Below are positions 33,685 through 41,967 of a DNA stretch of 64,000 bases, piece by piece (the stretch's first letter is position 1; each line of letters starts with the position of its first letter). A model generated the notes under the pieces. The model searched no databases. It had not been told where the DNA came from and saw only the letters and a list, made by a program, of their open reading frames with translations. The position numbers and the translations under genes were made by a program. Source of the stretch: Conexibacter woesei DSM 14684 (GTDB taxonomy: Bacteria > Actinomycetota > Thermoleophilia > Solirubrobacterales > Solirubrobacteraceae); assembly GCF_000025265.1 (NCBI RefSeq), contig NC_013739.1:5938001-6002000 (forward strand), in the 5' to 3' direction.

Positions 33685-34592
33685 CCGCGCAGCCGCCTGT
33701 CGACCAGGCCGCCGCAGCGGCCTTCAAGGCACTGCGGGTCAAAGCCCGAGCCGAGCACCGGGGCAACACCCAGCCGCTGCTGGTCGTCTACGCCGTCGAG
33801 TCCTTCTTGCGCCGCCTGGCGATCTCCGACTACGCGGATCGCATGGTCCTCAAGGGCGGGATGCTGATGGCCGCCAACAGCATCCGCCGCATGACCAGAG
33901 ATGCCGACCTCTCGACCCACGGCCTGCCCAACGACGAGCGGCGGGTTCACGAAGCGGTCACACGCATCTGCGCGCTGGAGCCCGACCCACACGACGGCGT
34001 CGTGATCGACCCGTCCTCGATCCGGACCGAGGTCATGCGCGAAGGGGACGAGTATCAGAGCGTCCGCTGCAAGCAGCTCGCCATCCTCGGCCGAGCGAGG
34101 ATCCCCTTCGCACTGGACTTCTCCTTCGGCGACCCGGGCCAATCGACCGTGATCGACCTGGAGTCGGCCATCGACCGCCCCGCCGTTCGGCTCGCTGCCT
34201 ACCCGCTCACGCTCAACCTCGCCGAGAAGATCGTCACCGCCATGCAACGGCGCGAGTCCAGCACCCGCGACCGCGACTTCGCCGACCTCTGGGTCACCAG
34301 CCGCCGACACCGCCTCGACGCAACCGAGCTTCGCCAGCACATCCTCGCCGTCGCCTCCCACCGCCAGCAGCCAGTGATCCCGATGGCCGAGGCACTGGCG
34401 CACATGCCCGACCGCCAACAGCCCTACGCCGCGATGGTCGCGCGAATGTCGTACCAGTCGCCACCGCCGCAGCGCTGGAGCGACCTCATCGTTGGCGTCA
34501 TCGGACTTGTCGACCCGCTCCTGGCCGCCACCAGCGAAAGCCTCTCCCACTGGAATCCCGCGACCCTTAGCTGGACCACCGCGACGAGATGA
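33681..34592 (+). CDS. abiEii: AbiEii-family nucleotidyltransferase toxin
   Basis: 303 residues starting with TTG in a TTGA overlap. The nucleotidyltransferase core is VLKGGMLMAANSIRRMTRDA followed by DLS, giving the GG and DxD-type motifs (T-R-D-A-D), and KIVTAMQRRESSTRDRDFAD is the second conserved block with Lys and Asp. The family adds nucleotides to tRNA ends or other acceptors and arrests growth; AbiEi neutralises it. Core residues look intact. Confidence 0.88.
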   Translation: MTAQPPVDQAAAAAFKALRVKARAEHRGNTQPLLVVYAVESFLRRLAISDYADRMVLKGGMLMAANSIRRMTRDADLSTHGLPNDERRVHEAVTRICALEPDPHDGVVIDPSSIRTEVMREGDEYQSVRCKQLAILGRARIPFALDFSFGDPGQSTVIDLESAIDRPAVRLAAYPLTLNLAEKIVTAMQRRESSTRDRDFADLWVTSRRHRLDATELRQHILAVASHRQQPVIPMAEALAHMPDRQQPYAAMVARMSYQSPPPQRWSDLIVGVIGLVDPLLAATSESLSHWNPATLSWTTATR

Positions 34593-34653
34593 CACTGTGG
34601 CCACACAGCGGCGGCGTCTCTCACCGGTCGCCAACTCCTCTAGCGTTCGGCGC

Positions 34654-35093
34654 ATGGCCGTCGAGATCCACAGCACCGGGGTTCTGATCCGCGCCGCGAC
34701 TGCAGCCGAGGTGACGGCGATCGAGCGCGCCGGTCACTTCGGCGGCGAGTTCGAGCTGGACCCGCCGCGCAGCTACCGCTTCAGCGCGCCGACGACCAGC
34801 CCCGGACCAGATGAGATCTACGTCGTGAGCGTCGCGTTCGTCGACTTCACGTACGACGGCAAGCGCCAGCGCTGGACCGAGGCCGAGCACAACGGCACCT
34901 ACCTCACCACCACGCACGACGTCACCACCGAACCGCTCGCGCTCGGCGCGAAACCGAGGAAGAGGGCTTCGCCGGACTGCTCGGCGACATGCGCATCCAC
35001 GACATCAACGTCAAGCGCTGGCAGTTCTGCAGCGCCCCGCGCCGCTATGACCTCGACCCCAAGCTGAGCGAACAGCTCGCCCCGCCGCGGTGA
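34654..35093 (+). pseudogene. Small protein gene with a single frameshift
   Basis: ATG 34654 follows TAGCGT by 7 nt. Frame 1 reads MAVEIHSTGVLIRAATAAEV to YLTTTHDVTTEPLALGAK. At about 34953-34956 the frame must shift to continue EEEGFAGLLGDMRIHDINVK and end YDLDPKLSEQLAPPR at the TGA at 35091-35093. Without a shift the tail becomes Ser/Thr-rich nonsense. This is either a real one-base mutation or a sequencing error. Family unknown. The 286 nt after it hold only a TTAGGCTTT promoter-like box. Confidence 0.6.
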
Positions 35094-35379
35094 TCGCGAC
35101 GACGACGCGATCCGCCGGCGGCTACACGGCTGGGACGTCTAAGTCAGAGGACGGGTCGAGGTCGCAGCTCGCACTGGCGGGTGCTGGCGACGACCAGCGG
35201 ACCGCTTGCCGGCGAGGTTGTCGCGCGGCGTCTCCAAGGGCCCGAACGGCTCGCGCGGTCGCTGAGTTGCCTTAGGCTTTGGCCCGGAAAGAGGGGCCTC
35301 GCGTCCGTCGCCGTCACGTGGCGCTTCAGCTCCACGGGCGCGTCGACACGTGCGGCGAACTGTTTGCAGGAGGGACGGG

Positions 35380-36651
35380 ATGGCCAGGCGACGGGGCTTC
35401 TTCGCGGAGCTGCAGTATCAGAACCAGCTTGCCGCTAGACGACAGGCACAAGCCGAACGAGCGCAAGCGCGCGCTCACGCAGCCGCAGTCCGCGAAGCTG
35501 AGCGGGCGCAGAGACAAGCTGAACGCGCAGCCGCTGCTGCTACGCGGGCGGCGGTCGCTGAGCGAAGAGCGGCCGAGCGCGAAGCCAAGCGGTTGCACGA
35601 GGAGTACCGCCTTGCGGAGGTTGAGGCGCTCAACTCAGAGCTGGCCGAAATCGCGGAGGAGCTGTCCTCGATCCTGTCCGCCACGCTGGACGTCGATGAC
35701 TTCGTAGACCTTGAGGATCTCCGCGTTTCGACGAGCCATCCGCCGTTTCCCAGAGCCGATCTGGAGATGCCCACGCCGGACGTCGTGCCCGTGTCGGCGC
35801 CGCCGGAGCCCGTGTTCGTGGAACCCGAGCCTCCGAAGGGGCTTGGCAGCGTTCTCGGCGGGAAGAAGAAGCATGCTGCCGCCCTCGCGGCAGCCCGCGA
35901 GGCCTTCGAAGAAGCGCATCGCGTGTGGGAGGCCGAAGCCGCGAAGCTGCCCGCCCTCCAACTCGAACAGATGCAGCAGCGAGACGCACTCGAGCGCAGA
36001 CGGGTCGATGCTCTGCAAGCCGCCCGCGAGACATACGACCGCGAGTGCGCCGAACGCGACGCCGAGGTCGCTCAGGCCAACCAGCAATTGGACGCACTCA
36101 TCGCCGGTCTTGCCGCGGGCGAGCACGAGGCCGTCCACGAGTACGTGGGGATTGTTCTCAGCAACTCGGTCTATCCCGAGATCCTGGCCGTCGAGCACGA
36201 CTACGCGTTCGACCCCGACACGCGAGAGCTGTCGCTGACCGTGCTGGTCAGTTCTCCCGATCAACTGCCGGCCGAGAAGAGCTACCGCTGGGTCAAGGCC
36301 AAGGATGAGATCACCGCCACATCCCTGTCCAGAAAGGGCCTGAAAGAACGCTACGCCAGCGTCATCCATCAAGCCACGCTGCGGACGCTGCACGAGATCT
36401 TCGAGGCCGATCGAGCCGGGAAGATCCAGACGATCACGCTCCACGTCGCGACCGAGACCAAAGATCCGGCGACGGGGCTTGAAAGACGCGTCACCTTCGT
36501 CGGGGTCGGTGCAGACCGCGAATCGTTCGTGACGTTCGACCTGCACAACATCGTGCCTGCCGCGACGCTCGAGCACCTTGGTGCGTCGATGTCGAAGAAT
36601 CCCTACGAGCTTGCCGGCATCGACGGTGCTCCCGGCGTGCGCGGACGATGA
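35380..36651 (+). CDS. Coiled-coil protein of unknown function, partner of the T5orf172 protein
   Basis: 423 residues. Residues about 1-85 are an Arg/Glu/Ala coiled coil (AEREAKRLHEEYRLAEVEAL); a second coiled coil spans about 170-240 (EQMQQRDALERRRVDAL). The C-terminal 170 residues are a globular alpha/beta domain (SNSVYPEILAVEHDYAFDPD, ELSLTVLVSSPDQLP, LHVATETKDPATGLERRVTF). I do not recognise that domain. A strong GCAGGAGGGACGGG precedes the ATG, and the last codon overlaps the next gene (ATGA). Tight coupling suggests a complex with the downstream DUF4041-T5orf172 protein. Confidence 0.8.
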   Translation: MARRRGFFAELQYQNQLAARRQAQAERAQARAHAAAVREAERAQRQAERAAAAATRAAVAERRAAEREAKRLHEEYRLAEVEALNSELAEIAEELSSILSATLDVDDFVDLEDLRVSTSHPPFPRADLEMPTPDVVPVSAPPEPVFVEPEPPKGLGSVLGGKKKHAAALAAAREAFEEAHRVWEAEAAKLPALQLEQMQQRDALERRRVDALQAARETYDRECAERDAEVAQANQQLDALIAGLAAGEHEAVHEYVGIVLSNSVYPEILAVEHDYAFDPDTRELSLTVLVSSPDQLPAEKSYRWVKAKDEITATSLSRKGLKERYASVIHQATLRTLHEIFEADRAGKIQTITLHVATETKDPATGLERRVTFVGVGADRESFVTFDLHNIVPAATLEHLGASMSKNPYELAGIDGAPGVRGR

Positions 36652-38021
36652 CGCCGGCGGGCTACTCGTTCAATGCCCCTCCTGGATGGCAGGTGCCATC
36701 CCGCGACTGGGTTCCACCAGAAGGATGGAGACCGGACGCCTCGTGGCCGCCCCCGCCCGATGGATGGGAGTTCTGGATCCGCAGTGCGGCCGCGCCTCCG
36801 CCACCACCGCCGCAAGCCGCCGTCGACGCGCCACCGTCCGGGTCCAGTGACGCTGTGCCTGCGTTTTCGTCCGAGCCCTCGAAGGCGGTGGACACGGAGG
36901 TCGTCGCGCTCCGTCAACGAGTCAGTGAGCTTGAGGCCGAGGCCGCGCGCCTTCGGAACAGCGCGACGGTGGAACTCGACGACGAGCGAATCCTGCAAGA
37001 GGTGGGCATCTACCGCTACCACCACCCGCTGGAGAACGCCGCTGAGTACAAAGCCGAGCTCAGCGACCTGAGCCACCAGATCAAGGACATGGTCAAGGCT
37101 GGCGATGCCGTCCTGGCCTCGGACATGTTCACGTTCAACAACTCGCTCGCCAAGGGCCGCAAGATGACGGCCGAGTTCTCCAAGCTGATGCTTCGCGCCT
37201 ACAACGCCGAGGCGGACAACTGCGTACGAGCACTGCGAGCCGGGAACGTCGTCACCGCCAAGCGCCGTCTCGAATCGTCCGTCACCGCGATCGCGAGACT
37301 GGGCACGATGATGGAGATGCGGATCAACCCGGCCTACCACGCACTCCGGCTCCGCGAACTCGAACTGACCGCCGACTACCTCATGAAGCTTCAAGTCGAG
37401 AAGGAAGAGGCCCGCGAAGAGCGCGAGCGCCTCCGCGAGGAGCGGAAGGCAGCGCAGGAACTCGCTGCCGAACGCGCCCGACTCGACAAGGAGCGCGAGC
37501 ACTACTTCAACGCACTCCAGGCGCTCAAGGCCAGCGGTGCCCCGGCGGCCATCGCCGATCTCAATGAGCGCTTGCAGCAGATCGACAACGCGATCGAACA
37601 GAACGACTACCGCACCGCCAACATCCGCGCCGGCTACGTCTACGTCATCAGCAACCGAGGCGCCTTCGGACCCAACATCGTGAAGATCGGACTCACCCGG
37701 CGCCTTGAGCCCATGGACCGCGTCCGTGAACTCGGAGACGCCTCCGTCCCGTTCCCTTTCGACGTCCACGCCATGTTCTTCGCCGACGACGCCGTGACCG
37801 TCGAGGCCGACCTGCATCGAGCGTTCGCCGAGCGACGAGTCAACATGATCAATCAGCGTCGGGAGTTCTTCTTCGCGACTCCCGCAGAAGTCCGCGCGGT
37901 GCTGCTTGCACAGGTCGGGAACCTGCTGGAGTTCGCGGAAGAGCCCGAGGCGACCCAGTACCTCCAAAGCATGAGGTATTGGCCCACCGAAAGGGCAGCA
38001 CCAAGCGGTCCGAACGCCTGA
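36648..38021 (+). CDS. DUF4041-T5orf172 (GIY-YIG-like) protein
   Basis: 457 residues. About 1-60 are Pro/Trp-rich (NAPPGWQVPSRDWVPPEGW), a cell-surface-style actinobacterial segment. About 105-300 match DUF4041 (ILQEVGIYRYHHPLENAAEY) with a long coiled coil (EERERLREERKAAQELAAER). About 330-425 are T5orf172/MUG113: YVYVISNRGAFGPNIVKIGL, TRRLEPMDRV, EADLHRAF, RREFFF. That domain is related to GIY-YIG nucleases and occurs in phages and mobile elements. It overlaps both neighbours. Confidence 0.85.
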   Translation: MTPAGYSFNAPPGWQVPSRDWVPPEGWRPDASWPPPPDGWEFWIRSAAAPPPPPPQAAVDAPPSGSSDAVPAFSSEPSKAVDTEVVALRQRVSELEAEAARLRNSATVELDDERILQEVGIYRYHHPLENAAEYKAELSDLSHQIKDMVKAGDAVLASDMFTFNNSLAKGRKMTAEFSKLMLRAYNAEADNCVRALRAGNVVTAKRRLESSVTAIARLGTMMEMRINPAYHALRLRELELTADYLMKLQVEKEEAREERERLREERKAAQELAAERARLDKEREHYFNALQALKASGAPAAIADLNERLQQIDNAIEQNDYRTANIRAGYVYVISNRGAFGPNIVKIGLTRRLEPMDRVRELGDASVPFPFDVHAMFFADDAVTVEADLHRAFAERRVNMINQRREFFFATPAEVRAVLLAQVGNLLEFAEEPEATQYLQSMRYWPTERAAPSGPNA

Positions 38022-38314
38022 ACCGACGTCGAGGCTTGCAGAACGGCGCTGCCGCCTTTCGACAGCGCCAAGCCCAGTTCCGCCCGCTCGTACCCGTGCT
38101 CGCCGGTGTGCTGGTCGCGGGCCTCGTCGCATGGCTCCTCGTCCGCCGTGTCGTGGAGCGCCGTGCGCTGGCTGACCGTGTGCGGCTTGAGCTGGTGCCG
38201 GCCGACTCGTGCGCAGCTCGGCGGCGAGGCGAGCTGAGGCGACCGGCAGGCGTCGCGGTCGGCCGCGCGGACGTCGGCCGGGAAGGAGCCCGCGCGGACG
38301 CTCTGCAACGCTGA
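37979..38314 (+). CDS. Small single-pass membrane protein, third gene of the cassette (possibly truncated)
   Basis: 111 codons from a TTG inside the end of the T5orf172 gene (43-bp overlap), with GAGGT just upstream. The basic N-terminus (HRKGSTKRSERLNRRRG) is followed by the membrane helix LVPVLAGVLVAGLVAWLLV and RRVVERRALADRVRLELVP. From memory, the part after the helix resembles the start of conjugation-type membrane proteins of actinobacterial integrative elements, so it may be a truncated transfer gene rather than part of the cassette. The tail after residue 80 is Arg-rich and doubtful. Confidence 0.45.
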   Translation: MAHRKGSTKRSERLNRRRGLQNGAAAFRQRQAQFRPLVPVLAGVLVAGLVAWLLVRRVVERRALADRVRLELVPADSCAARRRGELRRPAGVAVGRADVGREGARADALQR

Positions 38315-38330
38315 CGAGTACCGTGTTCTC

Positions 38331-39119
38331 GTGGCACTCCGCGGCGACGCCGGCGAGCGAGGAGGCATGACCATCACGGGCAGACAGCGCGGCCGCACGG
38401 GCCACCGGAGACAGGACGCGACGAGCGTCTGGCTGCGCACGCCGCGAGCGACACGCGAGGGTCCCGCACTGTCCCCGGCGCGCATCGTCGAGGAGGCGGT
38501 CGCGTTGCTCGACGAGGCCGGAGTCGAGGGGCTCACGATGCGACGGCTGGCCGATCGGCTCGGCGCCGGTGTCACCACCCTCTACTGGCACGTCGAGACC
38601 AAGGACGACATGGTCGACCTCGCGCTCGACGCGATCTTCGGCGAGACTCCGGTGCCTTCGGAGGCCCCGGACGCACGGACGTGGCGCGACGGCGTCGTCG
38701 GCGTGCTGAACGACTGGCGGGCGACCATGCTGCGGCACCCCTGGTCCGCCGCGCTGCTGCAGCGCCCGACCCTGGGGCCGAACCTGCTCGCCCGCATGGA
38801 GTACCTGCAGGCCGCGCTCGTCAGCGCCGGATTCAGCGACCAGCGCCTGACGGCGGCGACCTGGACGCTCTACAACTACGTCATGGGCGCGACGGTCGCC
38901 AAGGCCAGTCACGAGCTGTCCGCCGACGACCGCCAGACCGCGCAGCAACGGCTCCACGATCAGCGCGATCGCTACCCGACGCTCAGCGCCAGCGACTACA
39001 TGCTCCAGGACGACTGGGACGGCACGTTCACCACCGGCCTCACCTATCTCCTCGACGGCATCGCCGCCGACTCTGCGCCAGTGAAGGGCGCTGACGGCTG
39101 CGAGATCGCTTCGAAGTGA
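38331..39119 (+). CDS. TetR-family transcriptional regulator (TetR_C_1 type)
   Basis: 262 residues. The HTH is VEGLTMRRLADRLGAGVTTL followed by YWHVETKDDMVDLALDAIF; the C-terminal ligand domain resembles tetracycline-repressor-type cores. GTG 38331 follows TACCGT (38319-38324) by 6 nt; an alternative ATG at 38367 has GAGGAGGC 3 nt before it, too close. No transporter is adjacent, so its target is unclear. Confidence 0.85.
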   Translation: MALRGDAGERGGMTITGRQRGRTGHRRQDATSVWLRTPRATREGPALSPARIVEEAVALLDEAGVEGLTMRRLADRLGAGVTTLYWHVETKDDMVDLALDAIFGETPVPSEAPDARTWRDGVVGVLNDWRATMLRHPWSAALLQRPTLGPNLLARMEYLQAALVSAGFSDQRLTAATWTLYNYVMGATVAKASHELSADDRQTAQQRLHDQRDRYPTLSASDYMLQDDWDGTFTTGLTYLLDGIAADSAPVKGADGCEIASK

Positions 39120-39125
39120 AGCCGG

Positions 39126-39290
39126 TCACAGCGCCATCCCAAGCGGCGCCTCGATCAGCTGATTGATCTCGTTCAGGAAGAGCGCGGCATCCGCGCCGTA
39201 GAGGATGCGGTGGTCGCACGAGAGCGTCAGCGTCATCAGCGTCCGGTCGACGATCTCGCCGTCGACGCGCTGCAGCACCCGGAATAGGTA
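39126..39290 (-). pseudogene. C-terminal fragment of a 2-oxo-acid dehydrogenase E2 acyltransferase
   Basis: The reading RVDGEIVDRTLMTLTLSCDH and then RILYGADAALFLNEINQL is the last 50 residues of an E2 catalytic domain. The catalytic motif, normally HxxxDG, reads HRILYG: His kept, Asp replaced by Tyr. There is no lipoyl domain or E1 gene, so this is a dead remnant. It lies divergent from an Lrp regulator, where complete loci of this type often have the dehydrogenase operon. Confidence 0.78.
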
Positions 39291-39314
39291 CGTGTGACGC
39301 AATAGATCGCTTCT

Positions 39315-39328
39315 GATTGAGCTCAATC
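39315..39328. promoter_or_regulatory. Perfect 14-bp palindrome at the Lrp promoter
   Basis: GATTGAGCTCAATC, ending 2 nt before the TAGAAT -10 box (39331-39336) of the Lrp-type gene. It is a likely autoregulatory operator. Confidence 0.6.
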
Positions 39329-39345
39329 GTTAGAATCCTGCGTCG

Positions 39346-39807
39346 ATGGCGCCGGCGGTGGGGATCGACGAGACGGACCGGGAGATCGTGGCGCTGCTGC
39401 GGGAGGACGCGCGGCGCACCTTCGCCGACATCGCCGCACGCGTGAGCATCTCCGCGCCTGCCGTCAAACGGCGCGTCGACCGCCTCGAGCGTGAGGGGCT
39501 GATCCTCGGCTACACGGCGATCGTCGATCACGGGGCCATGGGCACGCCGTTGCAGGCGTTCGTCGAGCTGCGCTTCGACGGCCGCACCAAGGTCGACGAC
39601 ATCGCCTCGGTCGCGACCGGCATCGCCGCGGTCGAGGCGCTGTACACGACCGCCGGCGACCCCGACGCCGTCGGCCTCGTGCGCGCCCGCGACGTCGCCG
39701 ATCTCAAGCGCGTGATCGACCTGCTGCGCCGCAGCCGGCACATCACCGGCACCAAGACGCTGATGATCCTCGGCACCTGGAAGCCGTACCCCGGCGCCAC
39801 CGCCTGA
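39346..39807 (+). CDS. Lrp/AsnC-family transcriptional regulator
   Basis: 153 residues: HTH GIDETDREIVALLREDARRT and VSISAPAVKRRVDRLEREGL, then the RAM domain VEALYTTAGDPDAVGLVRAR. It is close in sequence to the Lrp protein at 25040-25477. A perfect palindrome precedes its -10 box. The former divergent dehydrogenase operon is reduced to an E2 fragment, so its present target may be itself or genes elsewhere. Confidence 0.93.
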   Translation: MAPAVGIDETDREIVALLREDARRTFADIAARVSISAPAVKRRVDRLEREGLILGYTAIVDHGAMGTPLQAFVELRFDGRTKVDDIASVATGIAAVEALYTTAGDPDAVGLVRARDVADLKRVIDLLRRSRHITGTKTLMILGTWKPYPGATA

Positions 39808-39864
39808 GGACCGCGTCGGCGGTCGGTCGGCGTCCTCACGTCAGCGCCGCTGCGCAGGCAGGCC

Positions 39865-40719
39865 TCAGGCGCGCCGACCGACGACGAGCTCCGGCGGGAG
39901 CGAGCCGACACGACCGCCGGCACGCCGCGCTCGCTCGCGCTCGTGCAGGATCTGCGCGGTGGCGTCGTCCGCCGGCAGGAACGCCTCGAGATGGACCTCC
40001 GCGAGCGTCACGTCGACGGCGGTCGCGAACGACGTCAACGTCGTCATCAGTTGCAGCTCGCCCTGCTCGCAGCGCAGCCGCAGCGGCACCGCGAAGCCGA
40101 CGTGGTCGGGGCCGGGCGACAGCGGCGGGAGATAGCTCTCCAGCTCGGCGAGCAGCGCGTCGAGCCGCGTGTCGGGGCTGCGCAGCGTCCGCGCGCGGAC
40201 GCTCTCGATGATGTGCCGACCCCATTCGGACAAGTTCTCCACGCGGCTTGCCATCCCGTCGGGGTGAATCGCGAGTCGCAGCACGTTCACCGGCGGCTCG
40301 AGCAGGGCGGGCGCGGCGCCGACGGCGAGCAGCTCGACCGCGGCGTTCGCCGCGACGAGATCGCCAATCGGTCCCGCGACCACCGCGGGGTAGGGCATAT
40401 GGCCCTCGAGGATGCGGTCGAGCGCATCGCGGACGGGTCTCAGCACGTCGTCGTCGATCGGCGACTCGCGGAACAGCGGCGCGTAGCCGGCGGCGTTGAG
40501 CAACGCGTTGCGCTCCCGCAACGACAGCTCCAGCGACTCCGCGAGCCGCACCACCATCGTACGGCCGGGGCGGGAGCGGCCCTGCTCGATGTAGCTGACA
40601 TGTCGCTGCGTGGTGCCCGCTCGGAGCGCGAGCTCGAGCTGACTGACCCGGCGGGCATTGCGCCAGCGCCGCAGCTCGCTCGCGAACTGTCTGGGCGTGT
40701 GGGCGGCGAGGCTGCTCAC
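39865..40719 (-). CDS. XRE-family regulator with MmyB-like ligand-binding domain
   Basis: 284 residues. HTH: RVSQLELALRAGTTQRHVSY and IEQGRSRPGRTMVVRLAESL. The C-terminal part (GDLVAANAAVELL, MASRVENLSEWGRHIIE, VPLRLRCEQGELQLMTTLTS) is the MmyB/MltR PAS-like fold thought to bind fatty-acid-like ligands. GTG 40719 gives a typical start. Divergent from the NTF2-like gene; CCCT-GG-AGGG at 40758-40767 in the gap is a possible operator. Confidence 0.88.
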   Translation of the reverse strand: MSSLAAHTPRQFASELRRWRNARRVSQLELALRAGTTQRHVSYIEQGRSRPGRTMVVRLAESLELSLRERNALLNAAGYAPLFRESPIDDDVLRPVRDALDRILEGHMPYPAVVAGPIGDLVAANAAVELLAVGAAPALLEPPVNVLRLAIHPDGMASRVENLSEWGRHIIESVRARTLRSPDTRLDALLAELESYLPPLSPGPDHVGFAVPLRLRCEQGELQLMTTLTSFATAVDVTLAEVHLEAFLPADDATAQILHERERARRAGGRVGSLPPELVVGRRA

Positions 40720-40806
40720 ACCCGAGATCGTAGCCGTCGCCAGCCACCCCTTCGATTCCCTGGAGGGTATTGCCGAGCAGCACCAGGCGGTCCTACCGTA
40801 GCCGCC

Positions 40807-41163
40807 ATGCAACCGGACACAGCCGCAGTCACCAAGCGATTCAACGATGCGTTCCAACGGCACGACCCAACCCCGATCGCCGATCTCGTGGCGGACGACT
40901 GCGTGCTGGAGAAAACGTCCCCGGCGCCCGACGGCGCCCGCTTCGAGGGACGCGAGGCCTGCGTCGCCTTCTGGCAGCAGATCGCCGCCGATCGCTCGGT
41001 CTCGTTCGAGCTCGAGGACACGATCATCACCGGTGAGCGGGCGATCGTCCTGTGGCGCCTGCGCTTCGGAGCCGACGGCGAGAGCTCCGTCCGCGGCGTC
41101 AACCTCACCCACGTCCGCGACGGCAAGATCGTCGAGTCCCTCGGCTACGTGAAAGGAAGCTGA
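40807..41163 (+). CDS. SnoaL/NTF2-like fold protein
   Basis: 118 residues, the cone-shaped NTF2 fold: FNDAFQRHDPTPIADLVADD, CVLEKTSPAPDGARFEGREA, VNLTHVRDGKIVESLGYVK. It is either a small isomerase/hydrolase or a binding protein. TACCGT (40794-40799) precedes the ATG by 7 nt. Only 1 nt separates it from the OsmC gene, so they form an operon under the divergent XRE regulator. Confidence 0.82.
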   Translation: MQPDTAAVTKRFNDAFQRHDPTPIADLVADDCVLEKTSPAPDGARFEGREACVAFWQQIAADRSVSFELEDTIITGERAIVLWRLRFGADGESSVRGVNLTHVRDGKIVESLGYVKGS

Positions 41164-41164
41164 C

Positions 41165-41602
41165 GTGCGCAGCAGCGCACGCTGGAACGGCGACTTGGCG
41201 ACCGGATCAGGCGCGGTGACGGTGGGTGAGAGCGCCTGGACCGGCAGCTACTCGTTCGCCTCCCGCTTCGAGGACGGCGCCGGCACCAACCCCGAGGAAC
41301 TGATCGCCGCCGCGCATGCCGGCTGCTACTCGATGGCGCTCTGCCACGTCCTCACGGAGGCCGGGCACGCCCCGCGCTCGATCGAGACGACGGCGCGCGT
41401 GCGCCTGCGGATGGTCGAGGGCGTCCCGACGATCAACCAGATCGACCTCGACACGGCGGTCGACGTCCCCGGCCTCGATGAGGCCGGTCTGCGCGAGCTG
41501 GCCGAGGTCGCGAAGCAGGCGTGCGCCGTCTCGCGCGCGCTCGCAGGCGTCGAGCAGATCGGCCTGACGTCGGTCACGGTGGCCGCGCCAACCGCCACCT
41601 GA
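41165..41602 (+). CDS. OsmC-family peroxiredoxin
   Basis: 145 residues. It has the two family cysteines: the first in AAAHAGCYSMALCHVLTEAG and the second in AEVAKQACAVSRALAGV. OsmC/Ohr proteins reduce organic hydroperoxides with dithiol partners. The GTG start follows the preceding stop by 1 nt. The NPEELIAAAHAGCYSM block is characteristic. Confidence 0.92.
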   Translation: MRSSARWNGDLATGSGAVTVGESAWTGSYSFASRFEDGAGTNPEELIAAAHAGCYSMALCHVLTEAGHAPRSIETTARVRLRMVEGVPTINQIDLDTAVDVPGLDEAGLRELAEVAKQACAVSRALAGVEQIGLTSVTVAAPTAT

Positions 41603-41631
41603 TCAACGCGAGTGCGGTCGCCTGCCGCGTG

Positions 41632-41856
41632 TCAGTGCTCGATCAGGTCCGGATTGCCGGCGCCGTCTCCGTCCTGCAGCAGCCGGTTGATCGCGAGCAT
41701 GACGAACGCGGTCATCGCGGCGATCGTCGCGATCGCGACGCCGACCAGCAGCCACGTCGGCGAGGCACCGATCCACAGGACCAGCCCGACGATCGCGAGC
41801 ATCGGCAAGAGAAAGACGAACAGCAGCGGCGAGGCGGAGTTGGCGTCGGTCGGCAT
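41632..41856 (-). CDS. Small two-helix membrane protein
   Basis: 74 residues with helices LLFVFLLPMLAIVGLVLWIG and WLLVGVAIATIAAMTAFVML and a polar C-terminus. AAAAGGAG before the ATG supports the start. Function unknown. Confidence 0.65.
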   Translation of the reverse strand: MPTDANSASPLLFVFLLPMLAIVGLVLWIGASPTWLLVGVAIATIAAMTAFVMLAINRLLQDGDGAGNPDLIEH

Positions 41857-41967
41857 CGAGGCTCCTTTTCGTGGTGCCTCGAGTCTTGCCGACGGGCACG
41901 TTCGCGTCAGCCGCGCGTTCCCGCAGATCAGCGTGGGGAACTACGGATCGTGCCGCCAGCACGACAC

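Larger units (their letters stand above)
30893..38314. mobile_element. Probable decayed genomic island next to tRNA-Phe
   Basis: From the tRNA 3' end the style changes: an excisionase-like HTH gene, a phage-like hairpin terminator, frameshifted genes, AT-rich promoters, an AbiE toxin-antitoxin pair and a coiled-coil/T5orf172 cassette. I find no integrase and no second copy of the tRNA 3' end, so the right border is approximate. 30893-31063 holds no gene I can support. Confidence 0.5.

Noticed and set aside
30860-39290. A second tRNA-Phe 3' end as attachment site for the island
   Set aside because: I looked for GTTCGAATC and the acceptor-stem sequence downstream and found none in the window.
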